Shown here in pieces: positions 43,199-52,121 of a stretch of DNA of 64,000 bases (positions are counted from its first letter, which is position 1; each line of letters starts with the position of its first letter). A program made the translations under genes and the position numbers. The DNA is taken from assembly GCF_900112815.1 (NCBI RefSeq), contig NZ_FOND01000009.1:62001-126000 (forward strand), written 5' to 3'. This DNA comes from Blastococcus tunisiensis. Lineage in GTDB: Bacteria; Actinomycetota; Actinomycetes; Mycobacteriales; Geodermatophilaceae. The notes under the pieces were generated by a model. That model saw only the letters and a program-made list of their open reading frames with translations, was not told where the DNA came from and searched no databases.

Positions 43199-44044
43199 AT
43201 GACCCCACGTTCCGATCGCGTCGTCCTGGTCACCGGCGGCAGTGCCGGGATCGGCCGCGCCGCGGTGCAGCGGCTGGCCGGGGAGGGTCTGCGCGTCGTC
43301 ACCTGTGCGCGGGACGGGCAGCGGCTGGCGGAGGCGGTCGACGGGCTCGACGGTGTCTCGGGCGTGGTCGCCGACGTCGCCGACCCGGCCGACCGGGCCC
43401 GCCTCGTCGACGGCGTCGTCGCCGAGCACGGCCGGCTGGACGCGGTGGTGCTCAACGCGGGAGTCGGCTGGGCCGGTCTGCTCGAGGACATGCCCGGCGA
43501 GGCGGTGCAGACCGTCGTCGCCGTCAACCTCACCGGTGCGGTGGACCTCACGAGGCTCGCGCTGCCGCACCTGCTCGCGGCCGCCCGCGAGCACGGCCGG
43601 GCCGACGTCGTGGCGGTGTCGTCGGTGGCCGCCTGGTCGCAGGTCCCGCCGCTGACGGTCTACTCGGCGACCAAGGCGGGCCTGCAGGGCTTCGTGACCG
43701 GGCTCCGCCGGGAGGTGACCGCCCGGGGCGTGCGGGTGCACACCGTCAACCCGTTCTTCGTCGAGACGGAGTGGCTGGCCCGCGGGCACGGCCGGCCACC
43801 CGCATCGGACGCCGACGCCGCGGGCCGGCTCTCCCGCGGCATCGACCCGGGTCGCGTCGCGGAGCAGATCGTGCGCTGCCTCGGGGCGCGGGCGCCGCGC
43901 ACCGTCGCCGTCCCCCGGTGGGCCGGCCTGGCACGGCTGGGCGAGCTGCCGCCGGTCGCCCGCGCACTGGACCGGGGCCTGTCGGCGCGGGCGGCGGCGA
44001 TCCGTCGCCTGGCGGCCCGGTCGGTCCGGCGCCGCACCGGTTGA
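43199..44044 (+). CDS. Short-chain dehydrogenase/reductase
   Basis: A 281-residue classical SDR: cofactor motif LVTGGSAGIGRAAV, NAG motif (LNAGVGWAG), catalytic Ser in VSSVAAW and YSATK. The C-terminal 60 residues are Arg/Ala-rich and extend beyond the usual fold. Divergent from the diiron-type enzyme with 30 to 75 bases between starts, so the two may be coregulated. Substrate unknown. Confidence 0.9.
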   Translation: MTPRSDRVVLVTGGSAGIGRAAVQRLAGEGLRVVTCARDGQRLAEAVDGLDGVSGVVADVADPADRARLVDGVVAEHGRLDAVVLNAGVGWAGLLEDMPGEAVQTVVAVNLTGAVDLTRLALPHLLAAAREHGRADVVAVSSVAAWSQVPPLTVYSATKAGLQGFVTGLRREVTARGVRVHTVNPFFVETEWLARGHGRPPASDADAAGRLSRGIDPGRVAEQIVRCLGARAPRTVAVPRWAGLARLGELPPVARALDRGLSARAAAIRRLAARSVRRRTG

Positions 44045-44192
44045 CCGGTGCCGCGACCAGCGGGGGACACCGGCGTCGCACGTGCGGGCAGGTCGCTCCC
44101 GGTCCGGGAACGGAGGAGGCGGCGCCCTTGCCACGTCCGGCCCGGCGGAGTTGTCTCCGGGAAGACGTCCGGTGGATCGGCGAGAGGTAGCG

Positions 44193-45092
44193 ATGGACTT
44201 CCTGCAACCGAGGTCGTGGGCCGACGCTCTCGCGGCCCGGGCCGAGCGGCCCGACGCCGTCCCGATCGCCGGTGGCACCGACCTGATGGTGGACCTGAAC
44301 TTCGACCGCCGGCGTCCCGGTGCCCTCCTCGATCTCGGCCGGGTCGCCGAGCTGCGGGAGTGGTCCGTCGGGGACGGCGCCGGTGGGGGCAGGACGGTGC
44401 GGCTGGGCGCCGGCGTCCCCTACGCCCGGATCGTCGACGAGCTCGGCGACCGGCTGCCGGGGCTGGCGATGGCCGCGCGGACCGTGGGTTCGCCGCAGAT
44501 CCGGGTCCGCGGCACCGTCGGCGGCAACCTGGGCTCCGCCTCGCCGGCCGGCGACGCGCACCCGCCGCTGCTCGCGGTGGGGGCGGTGATCGAGGTCGAG
44601 TCCGCCGCCCGCGGTGCGCGCCGGATCCCCGCGGCGGACTTCTACACCGGCGTGAAGCGCAGCGCGCTCGCCGAGGACGAGCTGATCGCGGCGGTGCTGC
44701 TGCCCGAGGCGGCCGGCCCGCAGCAGTTCTGCAAGGTCGGCACCCGCAATGCCATGGTCATCGCGGTGTCCGCGTTCGCGTGCGCCCTGCACCCCGACCG
44801 GAAGGCCGTCGGCACGGGCATCGGCTCGGCGGCGCCCACGCCGCGGCGGGCGCCCGAGGCGGAGGAGTTCCTCGCCGGGGAGCTCGACTCCGCGGGGCTC
44901 TGGGACTCCCGCGGCGAGCTCCCCGAGACGCTGGCGCGGGCCTTCGGGGAGCGGGTCGCGGCCGCGGCGTCCCCGATCGACGACGTCCGGGGGAGCGCGG
45001 CCTACCGGCGGCACTCCCTGTCGGTGATGGCCCGGCGCTCCGTCCTGTGGGCGTGGACCCAGTACCAGCACGACCTGCGGAAGGCGGCCTGA
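44193..45092 (+). CDS. Molybdenum hydroxylase, FAD subunit
   Basis: A 299-residue medium subunit of a xanthine dehydrogenase/CO dehydrogenase-type enzyme. The FAD-binding motifs PIAGGTDLMVDLN and TVGSPQIRVRGTVGGNLGSAS (with GDAHPPLLA) are clear. The ribosome site GAGAGG is present. The iron-sulfur subunit starts 2 bases after its stop. It passes electrons from the 2Fe-2S subunit to NAD or quinone. Confidence 0.93.
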   Translation: MDFLQPRSWADALAARAERPDAVPIAGGTDLMVDLNFDRRRPGALLDLGRVAELREWSVGDGAGGGRTVRLGAGVPYARIVDELGDRLPGLAMAARTVGSPQIRVRGTVGGNLGSASPAGDAHPPLLAVGAVIEVESAARGARRIPAADFYTGVKRSALAEDELIAAVLLPEAAGPQQFCKVGTRNAMVIAVSAFACALHPDRKAVGTGIGSAAPTPRRAPEAEEFLAGELDSAGLWDSRGELPETLARAFGERVAAAASPIDDVRGSAAYRRHSLSVMARRSVLWAWTQYQHDLRKAA

Positions 45093-45094
45093 CC

Positions 45095-45565
45095 GTGCGC
45101 ATCACCACCACCGTCAATGGGACCCGGCACGACGTCGACGACGTCTGGCCGGGCGAGAGCCTGCTGTACGTGCTGCGCGAGCGCATGGGGCTGCCCGGCT
45201 CGAAGAACGCCTGCGAGCAGGGGGAGTGCGGCTCGTGCACCGTCTACCTCGACGGCGAACCGGTCTGCGCCTGCCTGGTGGCGGCCGGCCAGGCGATCGA
45301 CCGCGAGATCACCACCGTCGAGGGGCTGGCCACCGGCGAGGGGCTGCACCCGGTCCAGGAGGCGTTCGTCGAGGCCGGCGCCGTGCAGTGCGGGTTCTGC
45401 ACGCCCGGTCTGCTCGTCGCCGCCCACGACCTCCTCGAGCGGGTGCCCGACCCGTCCGACCTCGAGATCCGGGAGGCGCTGGCGGGCAACCTCTGCCGGT
45501 GCACCGGCTACGAGAAGATCCTCGACGCGGTCCGGCTGGCCGCCTCGCGGCAGGCGCGGGCATGA
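45095..45565 (+). CDS. Molybdenum hydroxylase, 2Fe-2S subunit
   Basis: A 156-residue small subunit. The plant-type cluster motif CEQGECGSCTVYLDGEPVC (four Cys) lies in the N-terminal domain and the second cluster motifs CGFCTPG and LCRCTGYEKI in the helical C-terminal domain. GTG start. Its stop overlaps the large-subunit ATG by 4 bases, so all three are translated together. Confidence 0.95.
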   Translation: MRITTTVNGTRHDVDDVWPGESLLYVLRERMGLPGSKNACEQGECGSCTVYLDGEPVCACLVAAGQAIDREITTVEGLATGEGLHPVQEAFVEAGAVQCGFCTPGLLVAAHDLLERVPDPSDLEIREALAGNLCRCTGYEKILDAVRLAASRQARA

Positions 45566-47859
45566 GCACCGAGGCCGGCACGCGGACGACCGCGACGAGC
45601 TCGCCCGGACGGGTGGGTGACAGCCCGCTCCGCCCCGACGGGACGCTGAAGGTGACCGGTGAGTTCGCCTATGCCAGCGACCTGTGGCACGACGACATGG
45701 TGTGGGGGGTGACCCTGCGCAGCCCGCACCCGCACGCGCGGATCCGGGGGATCGACCTCACCGGGGCGCTGACCGTCCCCGGGGTGACCGCGGTGCTCAC
45801 CGCCGACGACGTCCCGGGGGAGAACGCGGTCGGGCTCGAGCACGCCGACCAGCCGGTGCTGGCCTCGGAGTTCGTCCGGTACGAGGGCGAGCCGGTGGCC
45901 CTGGTGGCGGCCGACCACCCCGAGACCGCGCGTCGCGCCGCGGCCCGCATCCGGGTCGACTACGAGGTGCTGCCCGCCGTCACCGATCCGCGGAGGGCGA
46001 TGGACGAGGACGCGCCCGCGGTGCACCGGCCGGGGAACCTGGTCCGGCACCTGCGGCTGCGGCGGGGCGACCCGTCAGTCACGGCGCCGGTCGTCGTCTC
46101 GCTCGACGTCGAGGTCGGCATGCAGGACCAGGCCTTCCTGGGGCCGGAGTCCGGGCTCGCCGTGCCGGCGGAGGACGGCGGGGTCGACCTGTACGTCGCC
46201 ACCCAGTGGCTGCACGTCGACCAGCGGCAGATGTGCCTGGCTCTCGGGATGCCCGCCGACAAGGTCCGGCTGCACCTGGCGGGTGTCGGCGGGGCGTTCG
46301 GCGGCCGGGAGGACCTGTCGGTGCACGTGCACGCCTGCCTGCTGGCCCTGCGCACCGGCAGGCCGGTGAAGATGAGCTACGGGCGCGAGGAGTCGTTCTT
46401 CGGCCACGTGCACCGCCATCCCGCCTGGCTGACCTACGAGTTCGGGGCCGAGCGGGACGGCACCCTGGTCTACGCGCGGGCGACGGTGCTCCTGGACGGC
46501 GGCGCGTACGCGTCCTCGACCGCGGCCGTCGTGGGAAACGCCGGCACCCTGGGTCTGGGCCCGTACCGGATCCCGAACGTGGCCGTCGACGCCTACGGGG
46601 TGTTCACCAACAACCCGCCGTGCGGGGCCATGCGCGGTTTCGGCTGCGTGCAGGCAGCGTTCGCCCACGAGGCGCTGATGGACGAGCTGGCCGACGCGGT
46701 GGAGCTGGACCGGGTGGCGATCCGGCAGCTCAACGGCATGCGGGAGGGTGACCGCAACATCACCGGGCAGGTCATCGACTCGGCCGCGCCGGTCGCCGAG
46801 CTGCTGCAGATCGTCTCCGAGCTGCCGCTGCCCCCCGCCCGGGAGGACGGCGCCGACCTGCGCTCGCTGCCGGGGTCGGTGGGCAACACCACCCACGGCG
46901 AGGGCGTCGTCCGCGGGATCGGGTATGCGGTCACCTACAAGAACGTCGCGTTCTCCGAGGGGTTCGACGACTACTCGACCGCCCGGGTCCGCCTGGAGAT
47001 GACCGGCGGCGAGGCGGTGGCCACCGTGCACACCGCGGCCGCGGAGGTCGGCCAGGGGCTGATCACCGTCGAGCAGCAGATCTGCCGCACCGAGCTGGGC
47101 GTCGAGCGGGTCGTCGTCCACCCCAAGGACACCACCGTCGGCTCGGGCGGGTCGACGTCGGCGTCCCGGCAGACCTACGTGACGGGGGGAGCGGTCCAGG
47201 CCGCCTGCGCGGCGGTGCGGACCGTCGTCCTGGAGCGGGCGGCACGCATCCTCGACCGGGCGGCCGCGGACCTGCGGCTCGACGGCGAGAAGATCGTCGG
47301 GGCCTCGGGCGAGGTGCTCACCGGCCTGTCCGACGTGCTGGGGGAGGACGCGGTGGAGGAGACCGCCGAGTACCGGCACCGGCCCACCCACGCGATCGAC
47401 CCGCAGACCGGCCAGGGGGACGCGCACGTGCAGTTCGCCTTCTCCGCGCACCGGGCGGTGGTGGACGTCGACGTGGAGCTCGGGCTGGTGAAGGTGGTCG
47501 CGCTGGACACCGCGCAGGACGTGGGGCGGGCGATCAACCCCGACGCCGTCGTTGGCCAGATCCACGGCGGATCGGCGCAGGGCATGGGCCTGGCGCTGAT
47601 GGAGGAGATCGTGGTGACCGACGGCCACGTGCGGAACCCGTCGTTCACCGACTACCTCATCCCGACGATCCTCGACATGCCGCCGATGCAGGTGAAGGTG
47701 CTGGAGTACGCCGACCCGCACGCGCCCTACGGCGTGCGGGGGGTGGGGGAGCCGCCGACCATCTCCTCGGGGCCGGCGGTCGCCGCGGCCGTCCGCGCCG
47801 CCTGCGGCAAGCCGCTGCGCCGCGTGCCGATCCGCCCGGAGCACATCACCGGTACCTGA
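45562..47859 (+). CDS. Molybdenum hydroxylase, molybdopterin subunit
   Basis: A 765-residue catalytic subunit. Molybdopterin contacts are seen in GVGGAFGGREDL, CGAMRGFGCVQAAFAHE and GSGGSTSASRQTY; the catalytic Glu is in GVGEPPTISSG. The CO dehydrogenase loop with Cys (VAYRCSFR-type) is not found, so it is not form I CO dehydrogenase; xanthine dehydrogenase (PucD-like) or another purine/heterocycle hydroxylase is more likely. No XdhC/CoxI-type maturation or cofactor-synthesis gene is near, so these lie elsewhere. Confidence 0.93.
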   Translation: MSTEAGTRTTATSSPGRVGDSPLRPDGTLKVTGEFAYASDLWHDDMVWGVTLRSPHPHARIRGIDLTGALTVPGVTAVLTADDVPGENAVGLEHADQPVLASEFVRYEGEPVALVAADHPETARRAAARIRVDYEVLPAVTDPRRAMDEDAPAVHRPGNLVRHLRLRRGDPSVTAPVVVSLDVEVGMQDQAFLGPESGLAVPAEDGGVDLYVATQWLHVDQRQMCLALGMPADKVRLHLAGVGGAFGGREDLSVHVHACLLALRTGRPVKMSYGREESFFGHVHRHPAWLTYEFGAERDGTLVYARATVLLDGGAYASSTAAVVGNAGTLGLGPYRIPNVAVDAYGVFTNNPPCGAMRGFGCVQAAFAHEALMDELADAVELDRVAIRQLNGMREGDRNITGQVIDSAAPVAELLQIVSELPLPPAREDGADLRSLPGSVGNTTHGEGVVRGIGYAVTYKNVAFSEGFDDYSTARVRLEMTGGEAVATVHTAAAEVGQGLITVEQQICRTELGVERVVVHPKDTTVGSGGSTSASRQTYVTGGAVQAACAAVRTVVLERAARILDRAAADLRLDGEKIVGASGEVLTGLSDVLGEDAVEETAEYRHRPTHAIDPQTGQGDAHVQFAFSAHRAVVDVDVELGLVKVVALDTAQDVGRAINPDAVVGQIHGGSAQGMGLALMEEIVVTDGHVRNPSFTDYLIPTILDMPPMQVKVLEYADPHAPYGVRGVGEPPTISSGPAVAAAVRAACGKPLRRVPIRPEHITGT

Positions 47860-47907
47860 CGCCCGCGGCCGGCGGGCGGATCCGGTACGGGTGACGCAGG
47901 GTGGGGC

Positions 47908-48444
47908 GTGCCTTTCGCCACGGGGACCGTGACCGTACGCAGCCTGGACGCCGACACCTGGGAGCTCGTCGACGAGCTGGTCTACCAGGGGCGATGGCAG
48001 GTGTTCGTCGTCCCGAAGGGGTTCGAGACCGACTTCGCGACGGTGCCCCGGCTGGTCACCTGGCTGGTCCCGCGGTTCGGCGCCTACACGCGCGCGGCCG
48101 TCCTGCACGACTGGCTGTGCACGGCGGGCATCGAGTCGGGGGCCGTCACGTCGCGCGAGGCCGACGGCATCTTCCGGCGGGTGCTGCGGGAGAGCGGCGT
48201 CCCGGTGCTCCGGCGCTGGCTGATGTGGGCCGGCGTCCGGTGGGGTGCGCTGGCGAGTGCGCGCCGGCGGGCCGGCTGGGCGGCGAGCGCGCCGGGGGTG
48301 CTCGCGATCTCCGCGGTCGCCGCACCGCTGGTGCTGCCGCCCGCGGTGGTCATCGTCCCCGGCCTGGTGGTCTACCTGCTGGCGGAACGGCTGATCGCGC
48401 TGGTGGCTCCCGCACGGCCGCAGGAGTGGGTGCACAGGATGTGA
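47908..48444 (+). CDS. DUF1353 protein with C-terminal membrane segment
   Basis: A 178-residue protein. The N-terminal two thirds match DUF1353 (FVVPKGFETDFATVPRLVTW, RAAVLHDWLC, EADGIFRRVLRESG), a family found in phages and chromosomes. A hydrophobic stretch near the end (APLVLPPAVVIVPGLVVYLL) suggests a membrane anchor. GTG start, no strong ribosome site. No other phage gene is nearby. The stop codon lies in the left arm of the hairpin that follows. Confidence 0.8.
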   Translation: MPFATGTVTVRSLDADTWELVDELVYQGRWQVFVVPKGFETDFATVPRLVTWLVPRFGAYTRAAVLHDWLCTAGIESGAVTSREADGIFRRVLRESGVPVLRRWLMWAGVRWGALASARRRAGWAASAPGVLAISAVAAPLVLPPAVVIVPGLVVYLLAERLIALVAPARPQEWVHRM

Positions 48445-48471
48445 CGATCCCGTTGCCTTGCGGATCGTCAC
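48441..48471 (+). terminator. Hairpin overlapping the DUF1353 stop
   Basis: A perfect 10-base-pair stem (48441-48450 with 48462-48471) around an 11-base loop. The DUF1353 stop codon is in the left arm. It lies 72 bases before the next gene on the same strand, so it is either a terminator or an operator for that gene. Confidence 0.5.
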
Positions 48472-48542
48472 GTTCCGGAGCGGTGCGAACGGGATAGGTG
48501 CAGCCGGACCGAGCGCTGCCGACCGGAAGCAGGGACCGCCGC

Positions 48543-49118
48543 ATGCGTCACCTCCTCACCGGAGCGTGCTCACTGCTCCTCCTCACCGCCTGCGGGGGCA
48601 CGGTGGCCTCCCCGTCGAGCAGCTTCGACCCGGCGACCGGCCGGGCAGAGGTGGCGGCAGGGGTCGAGACGACGAGCTGCGCCAGCCCGGAGGGCTTCCG
48701 CATCGAGCACCCGGCCGACTGGGCGGTGAACCCGGGCGACGTCCTGCCGGCCTGCAGTGCCTTCTCCGCGGAGCCCTTCGCCGTGCCCGAGGCCTCGGAC
48801 GTGCGGATCGCGGAGATCACGCTGTCGGTGCAGCCGGGGGGCGGGCCGTCGGTGTCCTGGCCGGACGAGACCGCACGCAGCACCGTCGAGGTCGGTGGCC
48901 GACCGGCTCTGCGCGTGGAGCAGGTGGCCGGCCCCGGCTTCTACCCCGAGGGCACGCCGATCACGACGTACGTCGTCGATCTGGGCCCGGCCCGGGACGA
49001 CGGCGCGGTCCTCGTGGCGGACACGGTCGGACTGCCCGGGTACGACCACGACTCCAACGTCGAGGTGCTCGACGCGATGATGGCCTCGCTCGTCCTGGAC
49101 CCCGCCGGACGGATCTGA
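48543..49118 (+). CDS. Lipoprotein with the same Cys domain as the 37489 gene
   Basis: A 191-residue lipoprotein: signal peptide with lipobox LLLTAC (Cys near 18), short linker, then one domain with CASPEGFRIEHPADWAVNPG, LPACSAF, FYPEGTPITTYVVDL and GLPGYDHDSNVEVLDAMM. This matches the last 145 residues of the AMIN-like lipoprotein at 37489 throughout, including both Cys. The paired Cys probably form a disulfide. No known family recognised; likely an envelope protein. Confidence 0.82.
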   Translation: MRHLLTGACSLLLLTACGGTVASPSSSFDPATGRAEVAAGVETTSCASPEGFRIEHPADWAVNPGDVLPACSAFSAEPFAVPEASDVRIAEITLSVQPGGGPSVSWPDETARSTVEVGGRPALRVEQVAGPGFYPEGTPITTYVVDLGPARDDGAVLVADTVGLPGYDHDSNVEVLDAMMASLVLDPAGRI

Positions 49119-49170
49119 GCGGGCCACCCGAGGGCTGCGTGCGCGGAGCGGATGGGCCAAGCTGCCAGGC

Positions 49171-50295
49171 ATGACCGATACCTCTGGCCCGCCCTTCCGC
49201 GCCGACCACGTCGGCAGCCTGCTCCGCCCGGAGAACCTGCTCGAGGCCCGCAGCCGGCACGCTGCCGGCGAGATCGACGACGCGGAACTGCGCGGGGTCG
49301 AGGACGAGGCGATCGCCGACGCCGTCGCGATGCAGCGGGACGTCGGCCTGCGGACGGCGACGGACGGCGAGTTCCGGCGCAGCACCTGGCACATGGACTT
49401 CATCTACGCCATCGACGGCATCACCAAGGTGGAGGGCGAGGGCCGCACGGTCAGGTTCCACAACGCGGACGGCACGGTCGAGTGGGCCCCGGCGGGGCTG
49501 CACGTCGACGGCCCGCTGCGGATCGACGAGCCGATCTTCGGGCGCGACTTCGACTACCTGCGGTCGGTGGTGGGGGAGGGGCAGACGCCGAAGCTCACGA
49601 TCCCGTCCCCGTCGATGGTCCACTACCGCGGCGGGGCGGCGGCGATCGACCCGGCGGTCTATCCCGACGAGGACGCCTTCTGGGACGCGTTGTCGGCTGC
49701 CTACGCGCAGCAGGTGCGGGGGATCGCCGCCCGGGGCTGCAGCTACCTGCAGTTCGACGACACCAGCCTGGCCTACCTCAACGATCCGCAGCAGCGCGCC
49801 GAGCTGGCCGCGCAGGGTCGCGACGCCGAGCACCTGCACGAGCGCTACATCCGGCAGATCAACCGGGCCCTGGCGGGCCGGCCCCCGGGGCTGACCATCA
49901 CCACCCACCTGTGCCGGGGCAACTTCCGTTCCTCGTGGGTCGCCGAGGGCGGCTACGACTTCGTCGCCGAGGCGCTGTTCGCCGAGCTGGACGTCGACGG
50001 GTTCTTCCTCGAGTACGACGACGCCCGCTCGGGCGGTTTCGAGCCGCTGCGCTTCGTGCCGCCGGGCAAGCGGGTCGTCCTCGGCCTGGTGACGACGAAG
50101 CATCCGGAGCTGGAGCGGAAGGACGACCTGAAGCGGCGGATCGACGAGGCGGCGAGGTACGTCCCGCTGGACCAGCTGGCGCTCTCCGGGCAGTGCGGCT
50201 TCTCCTCGACCGTCGAGGGCAACGCCCTCACCCGGGACGAGCAGATCGCCAAGCTGGCCCTCGTCGTGGAGACGGCGGAGGAGGTCTGGGGCTGA
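49171..50295 (+). CDS. MetE C-terminal-like methyltransferase
   Basis: A 374-residue protein of the cobalamin-independent methionine synthase catalytic-domain family. Zn-binding residues appear in TTHLCRGNFRSSW (His, Cys) and GQCGFSST (Cys), with DGEFRRSTWHMDF and FDDTSLAYL supplying substrate contacts. Short stand-alone relatives use unusual thiol acceptors or methyl donors; the true substrates cannot be read. CAAGCT ends 7 bases before ATG 49171, a possible leaderless start. Confidence 0.9.
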   Translation: MTDTSGPPFRADHVGSLLRPENLLEARSRHAAGEIDDAELRGVEDEAIADAVAMQRDVGLRTATDGEFRRSTWHMDFIYAIDGITKVEGEGRTVRFHNADGTVEWAPAGLHVDGPLRIDEPIFGRDFDYLRSVVGEGQTPKLTIPSPSMVHYRGGAAAIDPAVYPDEDAFWDALSAAYAQQVRGIAARGCSYLQFDDTSLAYLNDPQQRAELAAQGRDAEHLHERYIRQINRALAGRPPGLTITTHLCRGNFRSSWVAEGGYDFVAEALFAELDVDGFFLEYDDARSGGFEPLRFVPPGKRVVLGLVTTKHPELERKDDLKRRIDEAARYVPLDQLALSGQCGFSSTVEGNALTRDEQIAKLALVVETAEEVWG

Positions 50296-50315
50296 CGCCG
50301 GTGCGGGCCGGCCGG

Positions 50316-50594
50316 TCAGGGGAGGGGGACTCCCGACCGGAGCGGCCGGTGCGGTGGTGGCACCGCGCGGTGGATCTCGTAGCCGGGGAACGGGGGGATC
50401 TCGTCGTCGACGACCAGGGGGATGCCCAGGACCGCGTCCTGCTCGTCTCCCGGACGCGCCGGCCGGCACATGCGCGCGTGGATCTCCGGGCGGACCCGGA
50501 TCAGCACCGGCTTCCCGGCGTCGGGCCGGACGGCCTCGTCGAGGATGTCGGTCCGCATGTCGTGCACTGGCGATGGTCCGCCGCTGCTGCTCAT
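50316..50594 (-). CDS. Small hypothetical protein
   Basis: A 92-residue protein. The centre (MRTDILDEAVRPDAGKPVLI, then RVRPEIHARMCRPARPGDEQ) is compact and looks like a genuine fold; the C-terminus is Pro-rich. ATG 50594 has GGAGGA about 10 bases upstream. Convergent with the MetE-like gene, 20 bases between stops. Not recognised. Confidence 0.6.
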   Translation of the reverse strand: MSSSGGPSPVHDMRTDILDEAVRPDAGKPVLIRVRPEIHARMCRPARPGDEQDAVLGIPLVVDDEIPPFPGYEIHRAVPPPHRPLRSGVPLP

Positions 50595-50801
50595 GGGCGT
50601 GAGCTCCTCCGTCTGCGGCCGCTGCGGTGCGGCTCGCGGGATCAGGCTGGCTCCACCGTGCCCCCGGCAGGAGCGGGGCATCCGTGTCGTGACCGATTCG
50701 ACCGAGGATCGTCACGCCCTCGCAGTGATCTGGCTCACTGCCGGTCCGTACGCGGATCCGGGCTCCGTCGTCCGCGCCGGGACCGGACCGGGGCGGCGCC
50801 C

Positions 50802-50807
50802 TAGGAT
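50802..50807 (+). promoter_or_regulatory. TANNNT element, leaderless start
   Basis: TAGGAT lies exactly 6 bases before the GTG start at 50814, which has no ribosome site. Confidence 0.55.
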
Positions 50808-50813
50808 CCGGCC

Positions 50814-51545
50814 GTGCGGCCCTTCCTCCTGCTCTCCTCGCGCGCCGAGGACCTGGCTGCCGACGGCGAGTACGAGGCATTCCTGCGGTTCACCGGGCTG
50901 CCGCCGGAGCGGCTGCTGCGGATCCGCATGGAGGCGGGACCGCTGCCGGACCTCGACCTGGACCGGTACGCCGGTGTCCTCGTGGGCGGGGGGCCGTTCA
51001 ACTCCAGCGACCCCCCGTCGGAGAAGTCGGCGGTCCAGCACCGGGTGGAGCGCGAGCTGTCGGCGCTGCTCGACGAGATCGTCGCGCGGGACTTCCCCTT
51101 CTTCGGTGCCTGCTACGGCGTGGGCACGCTGGGGGTGCACCAGGGCGGCACCATCGACCGCAGGTACGCCGAGCCCGTCTCCGCCGTCCGGATCCGGCTC
51201 ACCGACGCGGGGCGGGCGGATCCGCTGCTGGCCGGGATGGCCCCGGAGTTCGACGCCTTCGTCGGGCACAAGGAGGCCTGCAGCGAGCTCCCGCCGGGAG
51301 CGGTCCTGCTGGCCGGATCGGACGCCTGCCCGGTGCAGATGTTCCGGATCAAGCAGAACCTGTACGCCACCCAGTTCCACCCGGAGCTCGACGTGGCGGG
51401 CATCGTCACGCGGGTGCACGTCTACCAGCACGCCGGTTACTTCCCGCCGGAGGAGCGCGACGACCTCGTCGCCCGCCTGAGGCCCGCGTCGATCACCGAG
51501 CCCGGGCGGATGCTGGCCGCGTTCGCGGCCCGGTACGGGGCCTAG
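50814..51545 (+). CDS. Class I glutamine amidotransferase
   Basis: A 243-residue GMP-synthase-like amidotransferase with Cys100 in FFGACYGVGTLG and His189/Glu191 in YATQFHPELD. Annotated relatives are often called 'glutamine amidotransferase' without a known acceptor. A second, different class I amidotransferase lies at 33510; both use the same type of leaderless start. Its stop overlaps the convergent small gene by 4 bases. Confidence 0.9.
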   Translation: MRPFLLLSSRAEDLAADGEYEAFLRFTGLPPERLLRIRMEAGPLPDLDLDRYAGVLVGGGPFNSSDPPSEKSAVQHRVERELSALLDEIVARDFPFFGACYGVGTLGVHQGGTIDRRYAEPVSAVRIRLTDAGRADPLLAGMAPEFDAFVGHKEACSELPPGAVLLAGSDACPVQMFRIKQNLYATQFHPELDVAGIVTRVHVYQHAGYFPPEERDDLVARLRPASITEPGRMLAAFAARYGA

Positions 51546-51859
51546 CGCGCGAAACGCTGCAGGGAGGTCCGGGTCAGCCGCCTCAGCCGGGCCGGCCGCC
51601 GGGTGCCCGGGGCGTGTCCCGCTCCGCGACGGCCGGGGGAGCGCAGGCCGGCGGACTCCGCGGTGAAGGTCTCGGACAGCTCGGGGACGAGGTCGTCGCG
51701 TCCCGCCTCGACGAGCGAGTTCACCTTGGTCAGGTAGGCGGAGTGCATCCGGACCAGGCGCTCGCCGGCGCCGGGCGTCGGGGTGCCGGTGTGCGGCCGG
51801 ACGGCGCCGGGGAACCGGTCGCCGTGGTCGTCGCTGAGCGTAGGTCGTACTGACGTCAT
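51542..51859 (-). CDS. Small hypothetical protein
   Basis: A 105-residue protein with a central helix MHSAYLTKVNSLVEAGRDDL followed by VPELSETFTAES and an Arg-rich tail. The central segment resembles short helical domains I associate with actinobacteria but cannot name. ATG 51859 has AGAGGA 10 bases upstream. Ends overlapping the convergent amidotransferase gene by 4 bases. Confidence 0.6.
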   Translation of the reverse strand: MTSVRPTLSDDHGDRFPGAVRPHTGTPTPGAGERLVRMHSAYLTKVNSLVEAGRDDLVPELSETFTAESAGLRSPGRRGAGHAPGTRRPARLRRLTRTSLQRFAR

Positions 51860-52121
51860 GATGACTTGTCCTCTGCGGGTTCGCGGGATGGTGGTCCGGT
51901 GGGGTGGGGGCGACGGCGTCTCGGCGCGCGGTCGCCGATCTGCTCGCGACGATGCGAGCCGGCGTCTGCCGGGACCGGCTGTCGTGCGACGCCCACCTCG
52001 GCGGTGCGCGGTCGGCCGACCGGTCCGTGCCCGACGGGCACCTCTCCACCGTAGGAGCAGGAGCCCGGGGCGTGGGTGTACGCGCGGAGAAGTCGCGGTG
52101 ACGTTCGTCGCCCCGGACGCA
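51860..52121. other. Noncoding region between small gene and glnA1 terminator
   Basis: With the terminator and glnA1 trailer this makes a 314-base gap without a convincing gene. It must contain the promoter of the 51542-51859 gene (transcribed leftwards). No repeats, tRNA or long inverted repeat were noticed here; short open frames are Arg-rich shadows. Confidence 0.5.

Noticed and set aside
45562-47859. Form I carbon monoxide dehydrogenase (coxL)
   Set aside because: The diagnostic active-site Cys loop of CoxL was not seen; only the general Mo-hydroxylase motifs are present.
47908-48444. Prophage remnant suggested by the DUF1353 gene
   Set aside because: No other phage gene, integrase or attachment repeat nearby; the protein also has a membrane segment typical of chromosomal copies.
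50338-50700. Plus-strand extension of the MetE-like or amidotransferase frames through this region
   Set aside because: Sequence there is Arg/Pro-rich and non-conserved; the minus-strand 92-residue gene and the leaderless GTG at 50814 account for it better.
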